This document shows positions 8,949-17,816 of a stretch of DNA of 52,228 nucleotides, piece by piece (positions within the stretch are counted from its first letter, which is position 1; each line of letters begins with the position of its first letter). Under the pieces are notes generated by a model that ran no database searches, was not told the origin of the DNA, and worked only from the letters and a program-made list of their open reading frames with translations. The translations under genes were made by a program, and so were the position numbers. The DNA is from Runella sp. (lineage in GTDB: Bacteria; Bacteroidota; Bacteroidia; Cytophagales; Spirosomataceae), in contig NZ_JAIXST010000338.1 of assembly GCF_027484545.1 (NCBI RefSeq), positions 1 through 52,228 on the forward strand. Reading direction: 5' to 3'.

Positions 8949-9575
8949 ATGAAAAAAATACTGCATTGGACACTTCTGTTGTTATTTACTTTTAGTTGTG
9001 CAAAAAAATCAGACGAGGTGGTTCCCATCAAGCCTTCTTTAGTGGGAAAGTGGACGATTAAATCGGCAAAAAACCTATCTGCTACGACATTGACAGCCAA
9101 GGCAAACGCGACCATTGAGTTTACCGACACAAAATATACGGTAAGCCAAACCCAACCTTTTGCCAACTATAAGAACACGACCAATCTCACCGAGTACCTG
9201 CGGTTTAAAAGCAATTCTACCTATAAACTGTTGCCCATTGACGAGGTTCAACCGTTGGTAGAGGCTGATTTGAAACTATTTTTTGGAAATAATATCACCA
9301 TCGCTTCCAAAAATATTACTGCTGTAATCGCACTTTACAAAAAAGAAGGTATCAATTATGTAACGATTCTAGATGGTGCGACAATCGTCACTACCAATAC
9401 GGCAGGTGGTACCGAAACGACTGATATTCCCGCCTTCGGCATCGTAAACTTTACTGCCACCGGGGTCACATTTGAAGAAATCAGCTTTGGTGACATTTTC
9501 CTTATCAATGACGCGAAGTACGTTCCCCAACTTCCCGCCGCCAATACCCGTGCTCAGATTCTGCTGGAGAAGTAA
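8949..9575 (+). CDS. Hypothetical lipoprotein
   Basis: This 208-residue predicted lipoprotein starts MKKILHWTLLLLFTFSC, with a lipobox cysteine at C17. An upstream GTG at 8838 extends the frame, but the residues added are not signal-like, so the ATG at 8949 is chosen. The body (VGKWTIKSAKN, then Thr/Asn-rich beta-type sequence) resembles the lipocalin-like 'VGKW' lipoproteins of Bacteroidota, though this is only a short-motif resemblance. It is the first gene after the two-component system and may be under its control. No enzymatic motif is seen. Confidence 0.72.
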   Translation: MKKILHWTLLLLFTFSCAKKSDEVVPIKPSLVGKWTIKSAKNLSATTLTAKANATIEFTDTKYTVSQTQPFANYKNTTNLTEYLRFKSNSTYKLLPIDEVQPLVEADLKLFFGNNITIASKNITAVIALYKKEGINYVTILDGATIVTTNTAGGTETTDIPAFGIVNFTATGVTFEEISFGDIFLINDAKYVPQLPAANTRAQILLEK

Positions 9576-9739
9576 ACAACTTTTAAGACTACCGCGCAAT
9601 GCTATATCGAAGAGGGAACTGCCATGTCGCTTGGCATTACTTTTAATGTATTGATTATTAAGCAATCCGTTAAACAATTTCGAAACGAAATAGAGTTGTT
9701 CTTGAGGCTTAAAAAGTTCATAATTTTGAAAATCCCCCA

Positions 9740-12464
9740 ATGAAAAAGTTCATTTCATCCTTACTGTTGGCCTTCTTATGCCCTGATACGCTATGTAAAA
9801 CCCCTCCCCACCGGCACAGGTGATGGTAGCTCTTGGGCCAATGCTTCGAGCAATTTGCAAGCCATGATAAACACGAGTGTTCCATCTGATGAGATTTGGG
9901 TGGCGGCAGGTACGTATTACCCAAGTGCTTTTCCAAGTGGCTGTACAACTTGCGGCACGGCCAGCGCCAGCAATCGTAATAACACTTTTCAGTTAAAATC
10001 AGGAGTTAAGATTTACGGCGGTTTTGCAGGAACAGAAACCGCCCGCATACTCCGAAACTCACACCTCAACGAAACCATTCTGAGCGGGGACTTTGGCGTG
10101 CTGAACGATGCGTTCGACAATGCTTACCACGTAGTAACCGCCATAGACTGCTCTAACATTACTACCTTAGAGCGTTTTACAATAAAGAATGGCAATGCCA
10201 ACGGTGCGACAAGTATTACAGTAGCTGGACGCACTTATTTTCGGAGTTGGGGCGGGGGCATACTTTGCGTTTATTCACCTATCAGAATAGCCCTTTGTGC
10301 TATTGTCGAAAATAGGGCTAATGATGGTGGGGGTATTCTCAATACAGCTTGTAACCCTTTTATCACCATCTCTGTTATCGCCCTCAATATCGCATTTGCA
10401 GGTGGTGGAGGTATTTATAACCACGAAGGTTCGGCAGCCGACATCAGGAATTGCACCATTATACAAAACACGGCAAGTGTGGCGGGAGGCGCTATGTACA
10501 ATTATAATTCCAATCCGTATCTCACCAATGTCATTATTTGGGATAATACAAGTGCCAGTTTACCGGGCATTGCCAACAACGGAAGTAGAGTTACAGGGTC
10601 TTCATGCAACTTACAGGATGGGTATGGCTCGCCTACTCTTCCCTGCAGCAATTGTTTCAGTGCAAACCCTCTGTTTATCAATGTAGATTTTCCGGAGGGG
10701 ATTGACGGAAAATGGGGTAGTCGCGACGACGGTCTGCGAATTACGGCTTGCAGCCCCGGCATTGATAAAGGGGTGAATGGTTCTACGGAAGGGATTGATA
10801 TGCCCAATCAAACCAGAGAAATAGATATTCCTTTTGTACCCAACACTATTCCAAGTATTTCATTGGATATCGGAGCTTACGAATACCAAAATACGAGACC
10901 TTCCAATCAAATTTTATACGTAAACGGGAGTCTTTCGACAGGGCTAAACGATGGCAGCAGTTGGGAAAATGCTTTCAGAGGAGCTACTGCTTTTGGTACT
11001 GCTTTACACTATGCCAACAATTGCGACAATAATACCATTTTAGTGGCCAAAGGAACGTATAAGCCGCATAGGTTACCGTTTGGGTTTTCGGGCAGCTATA
11101 CCAGCCGTAACTACACTTTTTCAATTAAAGGTGGGTTGAATATTTATGGTGGATTTTTGGGAACAGAAACACCTTCTGATTATTCATCCCAAAAAGCCCG
11201 ACAAAACGAAACCGTTCTTTCGGGCGATTTTGCGGGCGATGATGTAGTAACAGGTAGCGGTGGTACTTTAGCCATTAGTAATAATACTGAAAACGCCAAT
11301 CATGTTTTGATGGCTAATGCTGGAGTATATCAAGTCGTAATCAAGGGTTTTGCCATTAAAGGAGGCAGAAGTGGTGGGTTCAGAAGTTCAAATTACTTAA
11401 ATTCAGAATTTGAATTTTCTGATTGTACTTTCAAACATAACACCGCAAATCAAGGAGGTGCTATTTATTGTTTAACAACCTCTTCCTTGGTTTTAAGTAA
11501 CAACCTTTTTGACCGAAATCTGGCCACGAATGATGGTGGTGCTATTTATTTTTCACAAGATGGTGGTTTGGTAGTTAAAAACAACGTTTTTATGGGTAAC
11601 AGAGCTACTACGGGCGGAGGAGGAGCTGTATGGAATGACCTGGGTTTTGCGCAGTTTTATAATAATACTTTTTATAATAACGCGGCACAAGGGTCTGGTG
11701 GAGCGCTCCATACCTACGACCCCCAGATAGCAGGGGCTCCTATTGAGCTCTGTAAAGTCTATAATAACATTTTTTATAAAAATGCCATTGGAACTACCAC
11801 TGCTTCAACTTCCGCTGATTTTTATATTACTGGTGGCAATGCCCGAGATTTTAGAAACAATATCTTACAGTTTGCATCTTCGCAATACCTTACTAATAAT
11901 TCAAGTTCAAATAGCATTGGGTCAACAGCTGCCAATAACCTATTTGCGGTCAATCCCTTATTTGTCAGTGAACCTAATCTTCTTGGGCCAGATGGCATAG
12001 GCGGTACTGCCGATGATGGCTTCCGACTGCAACGAACCAGCCCCGCTGTGAATGCAGGGACTTACTCTTCTGCCCCCTCTTTTGATATTCTAAGTAATAG
12101 TCGCTACACATTTTTTGACATAGGGGCTTATGAATTTCAACCCAAAGAAGCCTGTCCGGACAACCGATACATAGCTGATGTACCTAACGAAGCCGGGACT
12201 TACTATGCAGGGATTCAGGGAAGCATCACAGTTGGTTTGCCTGAACCTCCCGATACTCCAAGGGTAAGTGCCGAACAGGCAACAACGGCCATCGGAGACG
12301 GCCATATCACATCAATCGGCACAGTGGTTACGGGCACCTCTGTGGTGTATGATGCCAGCAGGAGTATTACATTATTGCCCGGTTTTCAGGCCCAGACGGG
12401 TGCTACATTTCGTACCAACCTAAAAGGCTGCCCATTTTTTGAAAGTAGTCCAGTCCAAAAATAG
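9740..12464 (+). CDS. Exported double parallel-beta-helix protein, frameshifted near its 5' end
   Basis: The open frame runs from just after 9743 to 12464. Its only in-frame starts are a TTG at 9855 and an ATG at 9864, both inside a conserved domain. The natural start is ATG 9740, encoding signal peptide MKKFISSLLLAFLC in another frame, which hits TGA at 9821-9823. A +1-equivalent frame change between about 9770 and 9785 joins it to IRYVKPLPTGTGDGSSWANA. Two homologous modules follow (DGSSW at 9822 and 10944), each a right-handed beta helix ending in DIGAYEYQ/DIGAYEFQ. The C-terminus (SITLLPGFQAQTGATF) is a 3-coathanger-stack type domain shared with the gene at 12924. Probably a surface or secreted protein, possibly now a pseudogene. 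Confidence 0.75.
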
Positions 12465-12513
12465 AGTACATTCAGTGGCTTTAGCACAAAAAAACTCTAA
12501 TCATTCCCCTTTA

Positions 12514-12555
12514 ATGAAAAAAAACACTTTTTGCCTTCATTTTATAAAGTCATGA
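12514..12555 (+). CDS. Possible 13-codon leader ORF coupled to the LytTR gene
   Basis: ATG 12514 opens a 13-residue frame (MKKNTFCLHFIKS) whose TGA at 12553-12555 overlaps the ATG of the LytTR gene at 12552. The overlap could couple translation. No protein homology can be judged at this length, so chance is a serious alternative. Confidence 0.25.
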   Translation: MKKNTFCLHFIKS

Positions 12556-12893
12556 AGACACGCATTGAACTATGTCCACGATTGCAGTTACAACAGCCCA
12601 TCTACATCGGAGAGATTCTTTGGCTCGAAGGGATGGGAAACTATACGATGGTGTATTTGGAAGATGGCAATAAAATATTATCCTCAAAAACGCTACAACT
12701 TTTTAATAGGATATTGCCTGATGACACTTTTTTACGGGTCAACAAAAACAGGCTAATTACTACTAAATCAATTGACTACTGGGAACAATTTGGCAGTAGA
12801 ACGCTCAATATCAAGTTATTGAATGGAGAAATGCTTAAAGTATCACGACGGCGAATACGGTTCGTGAAAGCACATTTAAGGGTTGCGGCTTAA
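12552..12893 (+). CDS. Stand-alone LytTR DNA-binding regulator
   Basis: This 113-residue cytoplasmic protein is essentially a LytTR domain alone: EILWLEGMGNYTMVYLEDG, SSKTLQLFNRILPDDTFLRVNKNRLI and a C-terminal basic stretch KVSRRRIRFVKAHL. It has no receiver domain. ATG 12552 is preferred over the upstream TTG at 12531 because the LytTR sequence begins right after it. It lies between two large exported-protein genes with coathanger-type C-termini, so local control of that island is a reasonable inference. How it is activated without a receiver is not evident. Confidence 0.88.
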   Translation: MKTRIELCPRLQLQQPIYIGEILWLEGMGNYTMVYLEDGNKILSSKTLQLFNRILPDDTFLRVNKNRLITTKSIDYWEQFGSRTLNIKLLNGEMLKVSRRRIRFVKAHLRVAA

Positions 12894-12923
12894 ACCAATC
12901 AAACAAAATTGACAATTCAATCC

Positions 12924-15900
12924 ATGAAAAAATTTATACTTTTCTTTTCGGGCTTACTAATTTCACATTTGACCCTCTCTCAAACCAACATTACTTGCCA
13001 AGCCTATTACTTCAGTACTCCCAATCGCAACTTACCCAATGTAGCCGTAACAGCCCGCTCGGCTACAGGTGCCGTACTCGGCAGCTGCAACACGGGCAGC
13101 AGCGGCTCTTGTATCATCAGTGGCGCAACTGCCTTGCTGACAGCCTCTTTTCAGTTTACCAATGGCTATGTGCTCAATGAGCGGCTAACGAGTGGTGATA
13201 CCATCGTGAGGGCAGGGTTTGATGAAAGCTACGTGCGCGAGTCGCCTATCATCACCAGAGAAATAGAAGATGCGCCTTCGAGCTCTTACCCCGATGGCTT
13301 CGTTCAAACGGGGAACTACGTTTATTACCGTGCCTTTACGCCCAGTGATGGCTTTCAAGTGCGGCGACATAACGTACTCACCAATACACACGAAACAATC
13401 CCACTCCCATCGACGATTGCTATTGGCAATGTGACCCAAATTTGGTTGGCAGGAAGCAGGGTGTTAGTTTATGCCGATCGTCAGTTTTATATTATCACCA
13501 ATCCAACAACGCTCACTCCTACCATGTCGTCGGCTTTGTCGGGCATTCCTTTATCATCCGACCCTCGTGGAGCCCTCATGATGGAAGGAAATTACTTGTA
13601 TTTTTCCTCTTATCAAGGACTGACAGAGTTGGAAGTATCTACCAGCACATTTAGGGCCATTGATGTTGCGCCAAATGCCCATGCAGGTAATATCATTCAT
13701 GATTCTGGCACCAACTATATTTATTTTACAGCATCAGACAATGGCTTAGGTGGTAACCAGCAGTTATGGCGTGTATTTTACGGGGGCTATACGGCTACCA
13801 AAATCAGCAACATTAACAGCCCCAACGGAGCCAACATTACTGAAATTGTAAAATGGAACGGGCGGCTATATTTTTCTGCCGAAACTCCCGCTTTAGGCCG
13901 TGAATTGTACCGTACCACTGCTACTGGTACTGGCGTGGAGCTGTTTTTGGATATTGTAACAGGTAGCACCAGCAGCAATGTAATGAATCTAACACCCGCC
14001 TTCTCGACAGCCTTGGGTCAAAACGAGCTATATGCAGAAACACATCAATTGGGATTGGTGAGGATAAGCACCACAGGCGTAGTCAACCAAGTAGTAGATG
14101 CCGTAACTGGAAATGAAATAGTTGCGATTGATAAGATGATTTATACAGACTCCCGGGGCGTATTGTTTTGTAGAAAAGGAAGTGCAAGTGCTGTCTATGA
14201 ACATGTGTTTGGCAACCTCAATGCTACCAACCTCACAGCAGGTAATAATGTAGATTTCTATTATGGTTATAATGGCATAGAGATGATTCCTTTTGATAAC
14301 GGTATCTTATTCAAAGGTAAAAAACTGAACAATAACGATACTTATTTAGGCCAAATATCATATACCCCAATATTCGTTTTTGGAGTTACCTACTGGATTC
14401 GGTTTGTTAGCACTATTCGAACTTTTCCAAATACTCTCCTGCCCTCCCTTTTCAACCAGCCCAAATTAGCTAACCTCACGCAAGTAGGAAGTAGGGTTTA
14501 TTTTTCGGCCATGGGCGATGCCAGCAGGGGCTTTGAGCCGTGGTATTATACCAGCACCCCCTCCCCAACGACTGTCGAAACACCAGAAGTCAATACCCAA
14601 CCGCTCGGCATTACCAACTCGGACGATATGGAAAGCGTGTCGTATGGCAATTATTTATATTACAACGCAGAAAGTATCTCAGAGGCAGGTTTACGCAATA
14701 ATGGGATTGTTTACTTTAATGAATCCAACCAAAAAACGCTTGGCACTCAAAATGTAGAAAATTTTTCAAGGCTATTTGTATTTCCCGATATCACTTCACT
14801 CAAAATGGCGGGTTCGCGTATGTTTGCCACAAGAATGGAGCTATTTGGTACCAGTATTCAAAGTGTGGACTTAGCCACTAATGCTTCCTCTATTTCACCG
14901 CCTCCAACAGCAGATATAAGAGACCTTGACAATAGTTCTTCCATTGGCAATACCCTCTATTTCTTGTCTTTACCAAGAGCCCCAGGTAGCTCGTTCAGAA
15001 GGCTCTGGCGCAGCGATGGCACAGCCGCTGGCACCTCCACTATAGACACCGAAAATACCAGCTATACAGGTACTTATGCGTGGAATGGCGGCCTTTTTTA
15101 TACTAAAAATAATGGTGGTGGGGGCGGTGGTTTTTATCGTTATAATCCTACTACCAACGCTGCCAGTACCATCAGCACAGGCGGTGTATTTGTCTCAGAG
15201 TTTACTGAGTTTGCGAGTAGCTTGTATTTAAAGACCTCTACCGGGTCTGGTTTTGGTGCCTTGAAAAAAACAGATGGAACCACCATTAGCACCGTTGCAG
15301 TGGCAACCTATGGTTATGAGGATGTACAAATAAAGCTTGTTGGCAATCGGATGGTAGTAGCTGTAAAAAGCATAGCAACAGGCAACTGGAATATCAGAAG
15401 CAGTACCGATGGCACCAATTTTACAGAACATTTTACCAGCATTGCCAATTTGACATTGATTGGTGGTGCCAATGGCATTTTGCTCGGAGCAGTTGGGACG
15501 AGTAGCCGTAATTTGGTTCAATACAATCTCAGCAACAATACTTCCAGCGTACTGGGAACAGGTGCTTTCTATAATCTCAACCCTTCTCCTGCCATTGACG
15601 ATACCAACCCGGCTGCCCCTATATTTTATTTGGCAATGGCCCCTACTAGCACTTCCAGCTACTTTTTGTACAAAACTACCCTCACAACATCGGGAGCCAG
15701 TGCACTCACGGCTATAGGTAGTGCTTGGGTAAGAGTAATAAATAGAAAATCCAACCCTTGGCAAACGCTTCATCGAGTAGGCAAAAAAATCTTCTTCTTG
15801 GGCCAAGACGCCGACAAGTCACGTGGCATAGAGATGTGGGTTTATAACCCCGACCGCTGTACCAACGCCCTCACCTTGGCTTCTTATGACGAAGACCGCT

Positions 15901-16136
15901 ACAATAGCGAGCTTAATACGGAAGAATCGAAGCGCGAAATCCACTACCTGAGCAATACGACCATCACAGCCACCAACAAAATAACCAACGCTACGGTGCT
16001 GTATCGCGCAGGGCAGTCGGTTACGTTTTTGCCAGGATTTCAAGCTGGGCTATCTCCAGCTGATATGTACGCGCCAGCAGGAAAGGGCAGTTTTGAGGCG
16101 CAAATAGGCGGTTGTGGCACATTGGTGCCGAGGTGA
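12924..16136 (+). CDS. Large exported ELWxxDGT-repeat-like protein with coathanger C-terminus
   Basis: This 1070-residue protein starts at ATG 12924 (MKKFILFFSGLLISHLTLSQ), with signal peptide cleavage expected near residue 20; the upstream TTG at 12909 is rejected. The body has degenerate ELWxxDGT-type beta-propeller repeats (GRELYRTTATGTGVELF and RRLWRSDGTAAGT near residue 694) and many short beta segments. The last about 80 residues (ATVLYRAGQSVTFLPGFQA) match the C-terminal domain of the preceding beta-helix protein. Likely secreted or surface bound; ligand and function unknown. It lies 30 bp after the stand-alone LytTR gene. Confidence 0.85.
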   Translation: MKKFILFFSGLLISHLTLSQTNITCQAYYFSTPNRNLPNVAVTARSATGAVLGSCNTGSSGSCIISGATALLTASFQFTNGYVLNERLTSGDTIVRAGFDESYVRESPIITREIEDAPSSSYPDGFVQTGNYVYYRAFTPSDGFQVRRHNVLTNTHETIPLPSTIAIGNVTQIWLAGSRVLVYADRQFYIITNPTTLTPTMSSALSGIPLSSDPRGALMMEGNYLYFSSYQGLTELEVSTSTFRAIDVAPNAHAGNIIHDSGTNYIYFTASDNGLGGNQQLWRVFYGGYTATKISNINSPNGANITEIVKWNGRLYFSAETPALGRELYRTTATGTGVELFLDIVTGSTSSNVMNLTPAFSTALGQNELYAETHQLGLVRISTTGVVNQVVDAVTGNEIVAIDKMIYTDSRGVLFCRKGSASAVYEHVFGNLNATNLTAGNNVDFYYGYNGIEMIPFDNGILFKGKKLNNNDTYLGQISYTPIFVFGVTYWIRFVSTIRTFPNTLLPSLFNQPKLANLTQVGSRVYFSAMGDASRGFEPWYYTSTPSPTTVETPEVNTQPLGITNSDDMESVSYGNYLYYNAESISEAGLRNNGIVYFNESNQKTLGTQNVENFSRLFVFPDITSLKMAGSRMFATRMELFGTSIQSVDLATNASSISPPPTADIRDLDNSSSIGNTLYFLSLPRAPGSSFRRLWRSDGTAAGTSTIDTENTSYTGTYAWNGGLFYTKNNGGGGGGFYRYNPTTNAASTISTGGVFVSEFTEFASSLYLKTSTGSGFGALKKTDGTTISTVAVATYGYEDVQIKLVGNRMVVAVKSIATGNWNIRSSTDGTNFTEHFTSIANLTLIGGANGILLGAVGTSSRNLVQYNLSNNTSSVLGTGAFYNLNPSPAIDDTNPAAPIFYLAMAPTSTSSYFLYKTTLTTSGASALTAIGSAWVRVINRKSNPWQTLHRVGKKIFFLGQDADKSRGIEMWVYNPDRCTNALTLASYDEDRYNSELNTEESKREIHYLSNTTITATNKITNATVLYRAGQSVTFLPGFQAGLSPADMYAPAGKGSFEAQIGGCGTLVPR

Positions 16137-16169
16137 AACTTATCAAAATCTTAAATTAAACTATAACTC

Positions 16170-17264
16170 ATGAAATATTATTCTCTTTTTACTTTATTAA
16201 GCTTTGTAGCCTCTTTAAGCTTTGCACAGGACTTCAAAACCTACAGCAAATTTGATTTTATCTCGGGCGAGAAAGTAGTGGCTTTTGAGGATTTTGCCCA
16301 AGCGGCCATCGGCGATTTTCCTGTAAAGTGGAATTCAAATGGAAGTGGCGAAATTGTGAAAATCGAAGGAAAAGAAGGTAAATGGTTGCAGCTCAATGAT
16401 TCGACAATCTCTTTCCCTGATTTTATAAAAAACTTGCCCGAAAACTTTACGATGGAATTTAACTTAGCAGCCAATCCCGACCCTACTTACAAATATACGT
16501 TGCACCAACTTAATGTCGTGTTTACACCTGAGAACGACCCTGCTAAAATTTTCAGGCTAAACAATTCAAGCTTTGGTGCCTCCAATGTGGTTTTAATGCT
16601 TTACCCCAACAAAAGCAAGGGGTATTCTTCTCTCAATACTTTTGATGCCAGTCGTAAGCCCGTTATTAGAAACACTACCGATACAGACAAATTCTCTTTG
16701 TCGCTAAAACCGACTGTTAAAATTTCGATTTGGCGCCAGAAAACGCGTTTGCGAGTGTATTTTGATGAACAAAAACTGTGGGATATTCCGAGGGCATTTG
16801 AAGAAGGAGCTGCTTACAAAAAAGTAGTATTTGCGGTTCAGTCTTTTGGAAAAGGGCCGTATTATCTTTCAGAAATACGTTTGGCAGAAGGTGCACCAGA
16901 CACCCGCAACAAGCTAATGACCGAAGGGAAGTTCATCACTACGGGCATTTTGTTTGACAGCAATTCGGACAAAATCAAACCGGAGTCTTACGGTATACTC
17001 AAACAGATAGCCGCTGTATTGCAGGAAAATCCAACCCTGAAAGTACGCATTATCGGGCATACCGATTCTGAAGGAGAAGAAGCCGAAAATTTAGACCTCT
17101 CCAAACGTCGTGCCGCTTCTGTCAAAGCAAATTTGACCGGTGAATTCGGCATCGAATCCGACCGCCTCCAAACCGACGGAAAGGGAGAAACTCAGCCTAT
17201 AACCCCCAATACTACCCCCGAAGGTAAGGCCAACAACCGAAGAGTAGAGTTTATCAAAATGTAA
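16170..17264 (+). CDS. OmpA-family outer-membrane/peptidoglycan-binding protein
   Basis: This 364-residue protein has a signal peptide (MKYYSLFTLLSFVASLSFAQ), an N-terminal beta-rich region of about 230 residues resembling a concanavalin-like fold, and a C-terminal OmpA domain at about 255-362. The OmpA part shows FDSNSDKIKPES, VRIIGHTDSEGE and LSKRRAASVKANL, with the Asp/Arg residues that bind diaminopimelate in peptidoglycan. It starts 33 bp after the preceding exported protein. A role anchoring the envelope is the family expectation. Confidence 0.92.
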   Translation: MKYYSLFTLLSFVASLSFAQDFKTYSKFDFISGEKVVAFEDFAQAAIGDFPVKWNSNGSGEIVKIEGKEGKWLQLNDSTISFPDFIKNLPENFTMEFNLAANPDPTYKYTLHQLNVVFTPENDPAKIFRLNNSSFGASNVVLMLYPNKSKGYSSLNTFDASRKPVIRNTTDTDKFSLSLKPTVKISIWRQKTRLRVYFDEQKLWDIPRAFEEGAAYKKVVFAVQSFGKGPYYLSEIRLAEGAPDTRNKLMTEGKFITTGILFDSNSDKIKPESYGILKQIAAVLQENPTLKVRIIGHTDSEGEEAENLDLSKRRAASVKANLTGEFGIESDRLQTDGKGETQPITPNTTPEGKANNRRVEFIKM

Positions 17265-17280
17265 TTTTAAAACCATAAAA

Positions 17281-17724
17281 ATGAAAAAACTATTTGTTGT
17301 ATTTATCAGCTTGAATTTCATTGCGGCCACTTGTGGCAAAAAAGTAGAAGATGTAATCCCCACATTAGGAGCTGTTTCGATGAAGGTAAATGGTGCAAAC
17401 TGGACAGGGCAAGTGATTGCAATTATGATTGACAATGAAAGCTTGGTAGTAAATGCCGTCAATCCTACGGTTAGCAATCAAGAAACGGTGGGTATTGTTG
17501 TGGGAAAAGTTACCCAAACAGGCACATACAAAGTGAAAGGTAGAACGGGGAATGCGTTTATTTTTTCGAGTAAAGCCATTACCTATTCGGGCATCGAAGA
17601 TGGCGAAGTGACCGTAACGGCCATCAAAACGGCAGGTGGCAAGACCGTACCCAGCGGTACTTTTAAGGCCACCTGCATCGCTCCCAATGGCACAAAAATA
17701 GTGGTCACGGAAGGGAAGTTCTGA
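17281..17724 (+). CDS. Small predicted lipoprotein
   Basis: This 147-residue protein starts MKKLFVVFISLNFIAATCGKK, giving a lipobox cysteine at C18. The rest (MKVNGANWTG, then alternating short beta segments) resembles the Bacteroidota DUF6252-type lipoproteins, on a motif-level reading only. It follows the OmpA gene by 16 bp and is probably the last gene of its transcript, because a strong terminator lies 40 bp downstream. Confidence 0.75.
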   Translation: MKKLFVVFISLNFIAATCGKKVEDVIPTLGAVSMKVNGANWTGQVIAIMIDNESLVVNAVNPTVSNQETVGIVVGKVTQTGTYKVKGRTGNAFIFSSKAITYSGIEDGEVTVTAIKTAGGKTVPSGTFKATCIAPNGTKIVVTEGKF

Positions 17725-17764
17725 GCAGACTGTGAAAGTTTGAAACTAATCAATAAATAGACAA

Positions 17765-17800
17765 AAAAGGGCTGACAACCAGATGATTGTCAACCCTTTT
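17765..17800 (+). terminator. Bidirectional intrinsic terminator
   Basis: Arms AAAAGGGCTGACAA (17765-17778) and TTGTCAACCCTTTT (17787-17800) pair with one mismatch around an 8-nt loop. A-rich and T-rich ends flank them, suiting termination of both the lipoprotein gene and the convergent GMC gene. Confidence 0.85.
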
Positions 17801-17816
17801 GCTATTATTTACTTTC

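Noticed and set aside
15228-15806. 192-residue minus-strand open frame
   Set aside because: It is antisense to the well-supported exported-protein gene at 12924 and has no domain or codon pattern of its own.
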